From Glaciecola sp. UBA1851 (GTDB lineage Bacteria > Pseudomonadota > Gammaproteobacteria > Enterobacterales > Alteromonadaceae), in contig DDIL01000204.1 of NCBI GenBank assembly GCA_002338515.1, forward strand, positions 18,917-46,036: a DNA stretch of 27,120 nt, written 5' to 3'. Both the position numbers and the translations under genes were made by a program. Under the pieces are notes generated by a model. That model had not been told where the DNA came from and searched no databases. It saw only the letters and a program-made list of their open reading frames with translations. Every line of letters starts with the position of its first letter. Within the stretch, counting starts at the first letter, position 1. Positions 16,387 to 24,542 of this stretch are shown piece by piece.

Positions 16387-17909
16387 TGCACATCTCCATT
16401 TAAATTCATAATTTGAATTAAGTGGTCAATATCATGAAGTTGTTGCGCTGCATTATTAGTATATTCAAGTACGCTCGCTCCAAAAATACTAAGTAATGGT
16501 GAAGCCGACAATAATAATAACGCTCCACTTAATTGCCACTTAGAGACAGACGCACCGGAATTATTATCATTGCCTTGGATAGAACGAAAAAATATTGTTG
16601 AACCTGCCCTAGAAAGCGCAATGATTGCCATTAAGCTTGAAATTAATACAAGTGACCAAACCCAAATTCGTTCATCAGTTAACGTGACAGCTTGCAATAC
16701 AACCAGCTTACCTAAGAAACCTGAGAAGGGGGGAAGCCCAGCTACGGCCATGGCCGCAACAAAGAATAAAACGCCAATTAACGCTTGTTGTTTAATTTTT
16801 CTAGCTTTTACTAAGTAATCAAGCGCCTTACCTCTTTGTTGGCCAATCATATCGGCAATTAGAAATAGTGCTGCGCTAATAAGTGTACTGTGTACTAAGT
16901 AAAAGAAAGCGGCTGCGGTAGCTTCTGGCGTTCTTATAGAGAAAGCGATTAATAGCGTACCAACCGAAACAATAACCAAGTTACCCACTAGAAGTCTTAA
17001 GTTTGTGCTAGCTAATGCACCTATTGTTCCTGCTATTAGCGTTACTATAGCAAGTGGCCAAATCCAAGGTTGCATAACGTTTTCTAATTCACCAGCTTGA
17101 TCACCAAATATCACTGTATATACTCTAAATATGCAGTATATTCCTACTTTCGTCATGATAGCGAACAAAGCAGCTGAAGGAGCGTTGGTTACCGCATAAG
17201 TTTGTGGTAGCCAAAAATGTAAAGGTAACATGGCCGATTTTAAGCCGAATACAACCAGCATTAATGCGCCGCCTGCTTGTGCTATTAACTGATCACTTCG
17301 TTCTAACTCTGAAATTTTTATTGCCATATCAGCAATGTTTAATGTGCCAAGCACGCCATAGAGCGTCCCTAATGCGAATAAAAATAAACTTGAACCAATT
17401 AAATTTAAAATAACGTAATGGACATTAGCAGCGGTACGCTGTTTACCGCCACCATGAATAATCAGTGTATATGAGGCGATAAGCAGTACTTCAAAGAACA
17501 CAAATAAGTTAAATAGGTCGTTGGTTAAGAAAGCGCCATATATACCCAGTAACTGAAAATGTATTAAAGGGTGAAAATACTTACCTTCTCTATCTGTACC
17601 TGCACAAGCATATAAGGTAACGCCTAGCCCTAAAAAGCTGGTGAGAAGTACTAACATAGAAGAGACTAAATCGGCATACAAGATAATTCCGAATGGCGGT
17701 TGCCAATCGCCCACGGCATACATAATAGCACCATCGGCTATTACTGCTTTTATTAACACAATCGCGCTAATAAGCTGAGCAACAATTAAAAACAGAGATG
17801 CTGCTCGCCGAAGGTTGTACCTTGTCGGACCTTTGAAAGGTGGCAATAACATTAATAAGCCACCTAGCATAGGTATAAGTATTGGCAAGATAGCTAAATG
17901 CAGGGTCAT
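16383..17909 (-). CDS. mrpD: Na+/H+ antiporter Mrp subunit D
   Basis: MrpD is one of the two large subunits of the antiporter and is homologous to the NuoL/M/N proton channels of respiratory complex I. The 508 residues contain about fourteen hydrophobic segments. Residues matching the ion-path positions of complex I homologues are visible: E140 in LFVFFEVLLIASY, K224 in FGLKSAMLPLHFWLP and K254 in IMTKVGIY. The start overlaps the mrpC stop by 4 nt. Neighbouring mrpC and mrpE, and the HFWLPQTYAVTNAPSAALFA stretch (231-250), separate it from the true NuoM or NuoN. Confidence 0.96.
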   Translation of the reverse strand: MTLHLAILPILIPMLGGLLMLLPPFKGPTRYNLRRAASLFLIVAQLISAIVLIKAVIADGAIMYAVGDWQPPFGIILYADLVSSMLVLLTSFLGLGVTLYACAGTDREGKYFHPLIHFQLLGIYGAFLTNDLFNLFVFFEVLLIASYTLIIHGGGKQRTAANVHYVILNLIGSSLFLFALGTLYGVLGTLNIADMAIKISELERSDQLIAQAGGALMLVVFGLKSAMLPLHFWLPQTYAVTNAPSAALFAIMTKVGIYCIFRVYTVIFGDQAGELENVMQPWIWPLAIVTLIAGTIGALASTNLRLLVGNLVIVSVGTLLIAFSIRTPEATAAAFFYLVHSTLISAALFLIADMIGQQRGKALDYLVKARKIKQQALIGVLFFVAAMAVAGLPPFSGFLGKLVVLQAVTLTDERIWVWSLVLISSLMAIIALSRAGSTIFFRSIQGNDNNSGASVSKWQLSGALLLLSASPLLSIFGASVLEYTNNAAQQLHDIDHLIQIMNLNGDVQ

Positions 17910-18271
17910 GACTTACCCTCATTCGATTTTATCATTTTGTTTGTATCAGGTGGATCGCGACCGTCAACCAAATCATTTCCTAAATCTGCCCGTGCACGAA
18001 TGGCAAGTATGACAACAAAAGCAATCATAGCGAACCCAATCACAATGGCCGTTAACGTTAGGGCTTGTGGAAGTGGATCGGCATAATTGTCTGTCATTCC
18101 CAATATGGCTGCCCCTTCAAGGTTTAACCTACCACTTGAGAATAGAAATAAGTTCACCGCATAAGACAGCATGGTTAAACCAACTACAACTGAGAATGTT
18201 CTGCCTCTAAGGCACAAAAATACGCCACAGAAAGTCAACACACCCACACAAATTACATATGCTATTTCCAT
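17906..18271 (-). CDS. mrpC: Na+/H+ antiporter Mrp subunit C
   Basis: MrpC is the NuoK-like small subunit. The 121 residues form three helices (about 3-22, 27-46 and 70-93) and a hydrophilic C-terminal tail. The family signature is complete: SYAVNLFLFSSGRLN (36-50), then DPLPQALTLTAIVIGFAMIAF (65-85), given here only as position markers. Its ATG shares one base with the mrpA stop and its stop overlaps mrpD. The tail ends in a charged stretch, ARADLGNDLVDGRDPPDTNK. It faces the cytoplasm by analogy with NuoK. Confidence 0.95.
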   Translation of the reverse strand: MEIAYVICVGVLTFCGVFLCLRGRTFSVVVGLTMLSYAVNLFLFSSGRLNLEGAAILGMTDNYADPLPQALTLTAIVIGFAMIAFVVILAIRARADLGNDLVDGRDPPDTNKMIKSNEGKS

Positions 18272-21060
18272 TATTCCTCCGGAGTAGGTCGATGAACAGA
18301 GGTTAGCTTACCCAGATTCGCTAAAATCAGTAAAGTTGCACCTACTACAGTTAAATACACACCTAAATCAAAGATCAAGGCACTAGCAAGCTCTATTTCG
18401 CCAATTAGTGGGATATCAAAGTAGTCAAACCACGTTGTCATAAATGGACGGTCAAAGAACCAACTCCCTACCCCTGTTAGCGCCGCAATTAGAACGCCAA
18501 GTGCAATCAGCGTTTGATAATCAACTTTAATTCTAGGTTTCACCCAATCTACACCGTGTGCGATGTATTGTTGTATCAAGGCAACTGAAGTGATCAAACC
18601 AGCAATAAAGCCACCGCCAGGCATATTGTGACCGCGTAAGAAAATATAGAATGAAACTAATAATGCTAATGGCAGTAAACTTTGCGATATCATAGCCAAT
18701 ATTGGAGGGTGCCTGTCTTGTGCCCAAGGTAAGCCGTTTTCGTTAGCCGTTTGCATAGATAAACGTACTCGCGCAAGCAGCTTGAAAATACCTAATGCAG
18801 CAATACCTAACACTAAAATTTCCCCCAATGTATCGATACCTCTAAAATCAACCAAAATTACGTTAACCGCATTAGTACCGCCACCGCCTGTTTTACTGTT
18901 CGCAATAAAATAATCGGAAATAGTGTCAAAAGGTTGTGAGATAAAGGCGTAGTTTATTGTTGCAACAATTCCAGCGATAGCAGCAGCAATGCCTATGTCT
19001 CGTGAGACCCTGCCGGGAGAGGATTCTGTTGCGGTTTTTTGTGGCAAGAAATAAAGAGCAAGCATCAATAAAATAACGGTCACAACTTCAACTGCTAGTT
19101 GTGTTAATGCTAAATCAGGCGCAGAGAAACGTGCGAAGGCAACCGATACTATTAGTCCTACAACAGATAAAGTAATTAGGGATAACATACGTTTTCTGTG
19201 GTAGATAACGGTTGCTATTGCACTAAGGCATAGAATGACGGCTGCAGTAATTTCAACGCCGCTTATTGGTTGAGTTGGCAGATGACTTACAACAGTATGT
19301 ATATTAATTAATGGAACGGCAGTCACAACTATCGTAAATGTTAATAAAATTGCCGCATAGCGCTGCAATGAACCATTGCTAAAGTAGTCTTGAATTTTTG
19401 TTGCGCCGCGTATTAACGCTTGAATCGCCCCTTCAAACACAAGTTTTTCATCGGTCTCTTTAAACTGCGATTGGAATCGATATAAATGGCTTCTATAAGC
19501 GTACATTAGTAGCCCGCCAATAATGGCAATAGCACTCATTAGTAGAGGCAAATTAAACCCATGCCATATAGATAAACTGTAATAAGGTAGTTCTTTCATT
19601 AAAACTGCTGACGATGCAGCTTCTAATAACCCGCCAACCATAAAGTTTGGAAAAATACCTACTGCTAAACAAAGCACCACTAATATTTCAATTGGTATTT
19701 TCATAAATCTTGGTGGTTCATGAGGCGTTTTAGGCAAGTCTCTTGGCTCACCGTTAAAAAATACATCGTGAATAAAGCGCATAGAATACGCAACAGCAAA
19801 GATACCCGCTAGCGTCGCTAATACCGGTATCATCCAAGAAAGAAACCCTAAAGCCGTTGAGTGTAGTGTTTCGGCCAAAAACATTTCTTTTGAGAGGAAA
19901 CCGTTAAATAATGGCACGCCAGCCATTGATGCAGCGGCAACCATAGCCAAAGTTGCTGTGTATGGCATATATTTGTATAAGCCATTTAACTTCCTCATAT
20001 CACGCGAACCTGATTCGTGATCAATTATTCCTGCTGCCATAAACAGTGACGCTTTGAATACCGCATGGTTCATAATATGGAATAAAGCAGCAATGGCCGC
20101 CAATTGAGTATCTAACCCTAGCAATAAAGTAATAAGGCCTAAATGACTCACGGTTGAATAAGCTAACAAGCCTTTAAGGTCATGCTTAAATAAGGCAACA
20201 TACGCGCCAATTAACAGCGTAATTAAACCCGTCATACTAACAATAATGAACCACATTTCTGTGCCAGAAAGAACGGGGTACATTCTGGCGAGCAAGAAGA
20301 TACCTGCTTTTACCATTGTAGCGGAATGTAAATAAGCGCTCACTGGCGTAGGTGCGGCCATGGCATGGGGTAACCAAAAATGGAAGGGAAACTGAGCCGA
20401 CTTTGTAAATGCACCGAGTAATACAAGTATTAGGATAACTGGATATAAAGCATGCTCTCGAATTAAATCTCCACTAGCTAAAATGACCCCTAGTTCATAA
20501 CTACCAACCACGTCTCCAATAAGCAAAAGGCCTGCTAACAATGCTAAGCCACCTGCACCGGTAACGGTAAGCGCCATTCTAGCGCCCTTACGTGACCCTG
20601 ATTTTGAAGACCAAAAACTGATAAGTAAGAATGAGCTAATACTTGTCACTTCCCATGCCATCCACAACTGGAGCACATTGTTTGACAGCACAATTGACAG
20701 CATTGCGGTCATAAAAAGTATTAAGTAAGCAAAAAAGCGTCCAACCGCTTCTTTCTCAGAAAGATAATAACGAGCATATAAGATGATCAGTAAGCCAATG
20801 CCTAATATTAGTAACGCAAACATTAGTGCCAAGCCATCAAGATGCATTGATAACGTTAATCCGATGGAGGGGATCCATTCGAGGTATTCTACAATTACTT
20901 CACCGGCTAACACACTAGGTACAAGACTAAGAATGTACGCAAGGGCTATTGCGGGTGCCAACATTGTGAAAATGGTATTGACTGTCCTGCCGAATCTTTC
21001 AGTCAGTACAGGTAATATTACGCCAATCAATAAGATTGCGGTTATCCAAAATAAACTCAT
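18271..21060 (-). CDS. mrpA: Na+/H+ antiporter Mrp subunit A fused to subunit B (MrpA')
   Basis: This is the largest antiporter subunit, 929 residues, with MrpB fused at its end. The first part (about 1-510) is NuoL-like: E137 in LWMAWEVTS, K220 in GAFTKSAQFPFHFWLP, H245 and K251 in YLHSATMVKAG, and IMNHAVFKA (329-337). A second membrane part (about 560-775) holds the MbhD/MbhE-like stretch DFRGIDTLGEILVLG. The MnhB domain (about 790-920) has the signature RGHNMPGGGFIAGL. The fusion explains why no separate mrpB is present, and the order A'-C-D-E-F-G matches the 'group 2' Mrp operons of Vibrio and Pseudomonas. The complex exchanges cytoplasmic Na+ for H+. No Shine-Dalgarno precedes the ATG, but a short reading frame ends 4 nt before it. 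Confidence 0.96.
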   Translation of the reverse strand: MSLFWITAILLIGVILPVLTERFGRTVNTIFTMLAPAIALAYILSLVPSVLAGEVIVEYLEWIPSIGLTLSMHLDGLALMFALLILGIGLLIILYARYYLSEKEAVGRFFAYLILFMTAMLSIVLSNNVLQLWMAWEVTSISSFLLISFWSSKSGSRKGARMALTVTGAGGLALLAGLLLIGDVVGSYELGVILASGDLIREHALYPVILILVLLGAFTKSAQFPFHFWLPHAMAAPTPVSAYLHSATMVKAGIFLLARMYPVLSGTEMWFIIVSMTGLITLLIGAYVALFKHDLKGLLAYSTVSHLGLITLLLGLDTQLAAIAALFHIMNHAVFKASLFMAAGIIDHESGSRDMRKLNGLYKYMPYTATLAMVAAASMAGVPLFNGFLSKEMFLAETLHSTALGFLSWMIPVLATLAGIFAVAYSMRFIHDVFFNGEPRDLPKTPHEPPRFMKIPIEILVVLCLAVGIFPNFMVGGLLEAASSAVLMKELPYYSLSIWHGFNLPLLMSAIAIIGGLLMYAYRSHLYRFQSQFKETDEKLVFEGAIQALIRGATKIQDYFSNGSLQRYAAILLTFTIVVTAVPLINIHTVVSHLPTQPISGVEITAAVILCLSAIATVIYHRKRMLSLITLSVVGLIVSVAFARFSAPDLALTQLAVEVVTVILLMLALYFLPQKTATESSPGRVSRDIGIAAAIAGIVATINYAFISQPFDTISDYFIANSKTGGGGTNAVNVILVDFRGIDTLGEILVLGIAALGIFKLLARVRLSMQTANENGLPWAQDRHPPILAMISQSLLPLALLVSFYIFLRGHNMPGGGFIAGLITSVALIQQYIAHGVDWVKPRIKVDYQTLIALGVLIAALTGVGSWFFDRPFMTTWFDYFDIPLIGEIELASALIFDLGVYLTVVGATLLILANLGKLTSVHRPTPEE

Positions 21061-21064
21061 AGTT

Positions 21065-21112
21065 TTAAGCGGCTACCGTTATTATTTTATTTTTAACAAT
21101 CACTTCAAGCAT
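21065..21112 (-). promoter_or_regulatory. Possible 15-codon leader peptide before mrpA
   Basis: On the minus strand a frame MLEVIVKNKIITVAA ends with TAA at 21065-21067, only 4 nt before the mrpA ATG. A weak AGGTG lies just before its ATG. Since mrpA lacks its own Shine-Dalgarno, ribosomes finishing this frame could reinitiate on mrpA. A frame this short is easily made by chance. Confidence 0.25.
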
Positions 21113-21292
21113 ACACCTAATTAAATGTGAATAAGCAATTAAGATCCAGTAATAATTACTTTTTTTGTTATAAAACAGATCCAATTTATCGGAATATCTA
21201 AGTTTCTCTTGAGTTTAGTTTATGACCTTACGCACGATGCTAAAATAATTGAGTGCCGCGAAGTCTTTTCGAACAATTATTAATATACTAAT

Positions 21293-22081
21293 TTATTGAC
21301 TAAAAACCATATTTAGATGCGCCGCAATTCGTATTCCCGCTTGCTGCAATCTGCGCTCCATAGTGGGTCTATGATCATATAAATATTGCCAACTAATTTT
21401 GTCGTTGGATGGATAAATTTCATCTCTAATATCAGCACTCTCTTTAATGTAGATTAATGGATCTGAAATGTTCCACGTTGAAAATTGTTCCTTAGTAATT
21501 TTTTTGACTAATCGCTCGCTGTATTCTGTGTACGATAAATTCATTCTATCAATTAATCCAGAGTCCCAAACGCGATGTAAATTAGAATCGTCCCAGAAAA
21601 ACTCAACCTTGAAATCATTTCCGCCTCTGTCTGTGCCATTACCTGCGTGTAGTGGTTGGTGTAAATCACCTATAATATGTACTAACATTTTAAGAGCGAG
21701 CTGCTTTTCTTCGCGACTGCTTTGGGGATTCTTTAACTGCATAGTAAACATCTTTATTGCAGTATATGAATCACCTTCCTGAGGCGCACCAACGTCTTGG
21801 TAAACCTTGCCTTTTGGTACTGTTACATAATGATAGGGACCCGCTTCTTCCTGCCAAAATTTTGCAGGATTAGACCGATTTTCATCTGCATAGGTACTAA
21901 TTTCAGCCAGATCTTCATTTTCTAATATTTCTTGAATGGCTTTACGGGCATCATCACTTAAATAGGTTTCAGCAATGTTACCTGTTATACGGTGACCGTT
22001 TTGCCCCCATGCATGAGAGATATTAGGGAACATTACATATACACACGCAAGCATTGCAATAAACAGCTTTTTAATTAGCAT
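21293..22081 (-). CDS. Exported S1/P1-type zinc nuclease
   Basis: This is a phospholipase C/P1-nuclease fold enzyme that should cleave single-stranded nucleic acid (or 3'-nucleotides) using three zinc ions. The 262 residues start with a signal peptide cut after SHA (24), leaving W25 as the mature N terminus, which is itself a zinc ligand in this family. The other ligands can be placed: H30 in WGQNGHR, D66 in YADE, H84 in GPYHYV, H135 and D139 in HIIGD, and H145 and D156 around HQPLHAGNGTDRGGND. CGGAGTG precedes the ATG at good spacing. It is separated by 211 nt from mrpA and 137 nt from ubiX, so it is probably expressed alone. A likely role is scavenging extracellular DNA and RNA for phosphate and nucleosides, which is inference. 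Confidence 0.93.
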   Translation of the reverse strand: MLIKKLFIAMLACVYVMFPNISHAWGQNGHRITGNIAETYLSDDARKAIQEILENEDLAEISTYADENRSNPAKFWQEEAGPYHYVTVPKGKVYQDVGAPQEGDSYTAIKMFTMQLKNPQSSREEKQLALKMLVHIIGDLHQPLHAGNGTDRGGNDFKVEFFWDDSNLHRVWDSGLIDRMNLSYTEYSERLVKKITKEQFSTWNISDPLIYIKESADIRDEIYPSNDKISWQYLYDHRPTMERRLQQAGIRIAAHLNMVFSQ

Positions 22082-22145
22082 CGAATTTCACTCCGAAAAT
22101 TGAGTTTGTTGTATAGGTATAGAGCAATAAGTAAATATTGCACAG

Positions 22146-22173
22146 TTTATATAGTTAAAAATATGTCAAGCAA
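22146..22173 (-). promoter_or_regulatory. Candidate promoter of the S1/P1 nuclease gene
   Basis: On the minus strand TTGCTT (22168-22173) is followed after 16 nt by TATAAA (22146-22151), five of six bases of the -10 consensus. A perfect TTGACA overlaps at 22164-22169, but only 12 nt from the same -10, too short for normal use. The transcript would have a leader of about 60 nt. Confidence 0.4.
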
Positions 22174-22218
22174 GACGGCGATATGTTGAGTTTGACTGAT
22201 TTTATTGCAAAATTTCTG

Positions 22219-22854
22219 TTATTTATTTTTCTTGTATGTTTCGTAACCCCAAGGCTTCACAAGGGTTTGTTCTATATCTAAATGATTCAAAATCCTAGCC
22301 ACAACAAAATCGACTAAATCTTGAATACTTTTAGGCATATGATAAAAGCCAGGTGCCGCTGGCATGATGGTCACGCCAAGGTTAGATAGTTTAAGCATAT
22401 TTTCTAGGTGAATACTTGAAAAAGGCATTTCTCTAGGTACAACAATTAATTGTCCCCTTTCTTTAATGACTACATCTGCCCCCCGCTCAATTAAATTGTC
22501 GCAAGCACCCGTTGCAATAGACGATAACGTGCCTGTGGAGCATGGACATATCACCATTTTCTTTGGTGCCGAGGAGCCAGAGGCCACAATAGAAAACCAT
22601 TCTTCTTTTCCATAGACTTTTATCTGATCGGGTTGTGCGTGCGTAAGTTCGGTAAAAAACTTAGCTGCAGCATCTGGTTTACTTGGTATTTTTAAATTTT
22701 CTTCTGTAGCAAACACAACTTTTGCTGCTGATGAAATGAGTAAATGAACTTCACATTTGGCTAAAACCAATTGCTTTAAAAGCTCAAGTGCATAGGGAGA
22801 ACCAGATGCACCTGTGATGGCTAATGTTATGGCTTGACCAATGGCTTGGCTCAT
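22219..22854 (-). CDS. ubiX: Flavin prenyltransferase UbiX
   Basis: UbiX joins a dimethylallyl group to FMN, making the prenylated flavin cofactor that UbiD needs to decarboxylate the ubiquinone precursor. The 211-residue flavoprotein shows the family motifs TGASGSPYA (14-22), PCSTGTLSSIA (104-114), GQLIVVPREMPFSSIHLENM (134-153) and PAAPGFYHMP (165-174). AAGGAG lies 6 nt before the ATG. It follows mpl after 48 nt on the same strand, with no terminator seen between, so the two are probably cotranscribed. The partner ubiD is not in this window. Paralogues of the Pad1 type cannot be excluded, but the sequence is of the ordinary UbiX kind. Confidence 0.95.
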   Translation of the reverse strand: MSQAIGQAITLAITGASGSPYALELLKQLVLAKCEVHLLISSAAKVVFATEENLKIPSKPDAAAKFFTELTHAQPDQIKVYGKEEWFSIVASGSSAPKKMVICPCSTGTLSSIATGACDNLIERGADVVIKERGQLIVVPREMPFSSIHLENMLKLSNLGVTIMPAAPGFYHMPKSIQDLVDFVVARILNHLDIEQTLVKPWGYETYKKNK

Positions 22855-22902
22855 TTTAACTCCTTAAAAGTTGTATCGCATTGATGTTTATTTGAATGTT
22901 TA

Positions 22903-24327
22903 TTATTGTAATTCATCTAATAATTTTTGATGAATACCGCCAAAGTTGCCATTACTCATCACTAATATATTGTCGCCTTCTTTAGCGATGTTCCCTACGC
23001 AAGTTACTATTTCATCAACACTGTCTTTGGTTATTACATTAGTTTCGCTAGTTGCAATAATAGTGTCTAAAGAAAAAGATAAATTGTTATTAAGAATGAT
23101 TACATGGTCAGCTTGCTGCCAACAATGTGCAAGATTACTCTGATGGAAACCCATACGCATTGTGTTTGAGCGAAGTTCAATTATGGCAATAATTTTATCA
23201 TTACCTACCTTCTTTCGAAGGCCATCTAATGTGGTTTGAATAGCGGTAGGATGATGGGCAAAATCGTCATATATCGTAATATTGTTCACTATGCCTTTTA
23301 TTTCCATGCGCCGTTTAACATTTTTAAAATGCGCTAAGGCATCAACGGCATCTTCAATTTTTACGCCCACATGCCTAGCTGCAGCTATCGCCATTGCTGC
23401 ATTATACATATTGTGATCACCAATTAACGGCCACTCTACGCGTACCTTTTGCGAACTCAAGACTTGATTGGAAGCGGAATTGTTCGTTGTCTCAGGAAAG
23501 GTTAAATCGAATACACTTGCATCAGGTGTAATTTTAGACGTTTGAAACATACTGTGGACACTAGAGCCAACGCTTTGAATTTCACTCCATACGCCTTTTT
23601 CTAGAACCTCCGCGAAATTTTTATCTAAACTTATATCGTTGTTAAATTCCGTTGTGCCATCAATATCAGGAACTAATAGCAATCCATTACTTGGAACGGT
23701 TCTAATTAAATGATGAAATTGTTTTTGAATGTCGGCCAAGCTATCAAAAATGTCAGCATGATCAAATTCTAAATTATTCAAAATGAGTGTGCGCGGACGG
23801 TAGTGTACAAATTTTGAACGTTTATCGAAAAATGCACTGTCATATTCATCAGCTTCTATTACGAAAAAGGGCGATTCACCTTTTCTAGCCGAAATATTAA
23901 AGTTTTCAGGCACGCCGCCAATTAAAAAACCAGGATTTAAGCCTGCTGATTCTAAAATCCAAGCAAGCATACTGGCTGTTGACGTTTTGCCATGAGTACC
24001 AGATACCGCTAATACCCATCTATCTTTTAATAAATTTTCGAGTAACCATTGCGGGCCGCTTGTGTAGGGCAAATTTCTATCAAGTACGTATTCTACTGCC
24101 GGATGACCTCTAGATAAGGCATTACCTATTACGACAACATCTGGAGTATCATCAAACTGCTGCAAATCGTTAGCGTTTGATAATGCGATTCCCAGTTGTT
24201 CAAGCTGTGTGCTCATTGGCGGATAAACGTTGGTATCACTACCGGTTACTTTATGACCAAGTTCTGTCGCGATAGCGGCAATCCCACCCATGAAGGTCCC
24301 ACAGATGCCTAAAATATGTACATGCAT
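22903..24327 (-). CDS. mpl: UDP-MurNAc:L-Ala-gamma-D-Glu-meso-DAP ligase (murein peptide ligase)
   Basis: Mpl reattaches the tripeptide L-Ala-D-Glu-meso-DAP, released during cell-wall turnover, to UDP-N-acetylmuramate. The 474-residue Mur ligase has an N-terminal Rossmann-like domain (HILGICGTFMGG, 4-15; SDTNVYPPMSTQLE, 30-43). The ATP-binding P-loop is GTHGKTST (110-117) and the central domain has EADEYDSAFFDKRSKF. The C-terminal domain carries DDFAHHPTAI, typical of Mpl and MurC. The opening ICGTFMGGIAA distinguishes Mpl from MurC. Divergence from fbp repeats the E. coli arrangement. The Shine-Dalgarno is weak: AAGGAT lies about 14 nt before the ATG. Confidence 0.97.
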   Translation of the reverse strand: MHVHILGICGTFMGGIAAIATELGHKVTGSDTNVYPPMSTQLEQLGIALSNANDLQQFDDTPDVVVIGNALSRGHPAVEYVLDRNLPYTSGPQWLLENLLKDRWVLAVSGTHGKTSTASMLAWILESAGLNPGFLIGGVPENFNISARKGESPFFVIEADEYDSAFFDKRSKFVHYRPRTLILNNLEFDHADIFDSLADIQKQFHHLIRTVPSNGLLLVPDIDGTTEFNNDISLDKNFAEVLEKGVWSEIQSVGSSVHSMFQTSKITPDASVFDLTFPETTNNSASNQVLSSQKVRVEWPLIGDHNMYNAAMAIAAARHVGVKIEDAVDALAHFKNVKRRMEIKGIVNNITIYDDFAHHPTAIQTTLDGLRKKVGNDKIIAIIELRSNTMRMGFHQSNLAHCWQQADHVIILNNNLSFSLDTIIATSETNVITKDSVDEIVTCVGNIAKEGDNILVMSNGNFGGIHQKLLDELQ

Positions 24328-24367
24328 TAAATAGATTCAATCCTTATTCAAGTTTATGCGGATAATG

Positions 24368-24392
24368 CCTTTTCTGTTATGCTATGAAAAGG
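24368..24392. repeat. 7-bp inverted repeat in the mpl/fbp divergent promoter region
   Basis: CCTTTTC (24368-24374) and GAAAAGG (24386-24392) flank an 11-nt spacer about 40 nt upstream of the mpl ATG, where the mpl promoter should be. It may be an operator or a hairpin in the leader. The rest of the 215-base gap is AT-rich, with no promoter I would defend. The match is short, so chance is possible. Confidence 0.25.
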
Positions 24393-24492
24393 GTAAGTGC
24401 AATTAATTTACTAATTTAAATTAAACTTACTTAATTGTCTTATAAAATATAGACTAAAGTGAAATAAGAATAGCCCAAATAATATGCGACAC

Positions 24493-24524
24493 TTGTTGCT
24501 TATTTACCTCTGTCAACGCAACAA
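24493..24524 (+). repeat. Possible hairpin in the fbp leader
   Basis: TTGTTGC (24493-24499) pairs with GCAACAA (24518-24524) across an 18-nt loop, ending 18 nt before the fbp ATG and just before its AAAGGA ribosome site. If transcribed, it could affect ribosome access. The stem is only 7 bp. Confidence 0.25.
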
Positions 24525-24542
24525 CAAAGGAAAAATTCAGGA

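Noticed and set aside
15233..21060. NuoL/M/K-like proteins as part of respiratory complex I or a membrane-bound hydrogenase
   Set aside because: The presence of MrpE, MrpF, MrpG and the MnhB signature, and the lack of any peripheral redox subunits, define an Mrp antiporter.
21148..21167. AGTAATAATTACT followed by seven T as an intrinsic terminator of the S1/P1 or Mrp region
   Set aside because: The palindrome is continuous with a one-base centre. A real loop leaves only four AT pairs, and the orientation (T-tract on the plus strand) serves no gene there.
22152..22169. Perfect TTGACA as the -35 box of the nuclease gene
   Set aside because: It stands only 12 nt from the sole good -10 (TATAAA). 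The overlapping TTGCTT at 16 nt is the better fit, though weaker in sequence.
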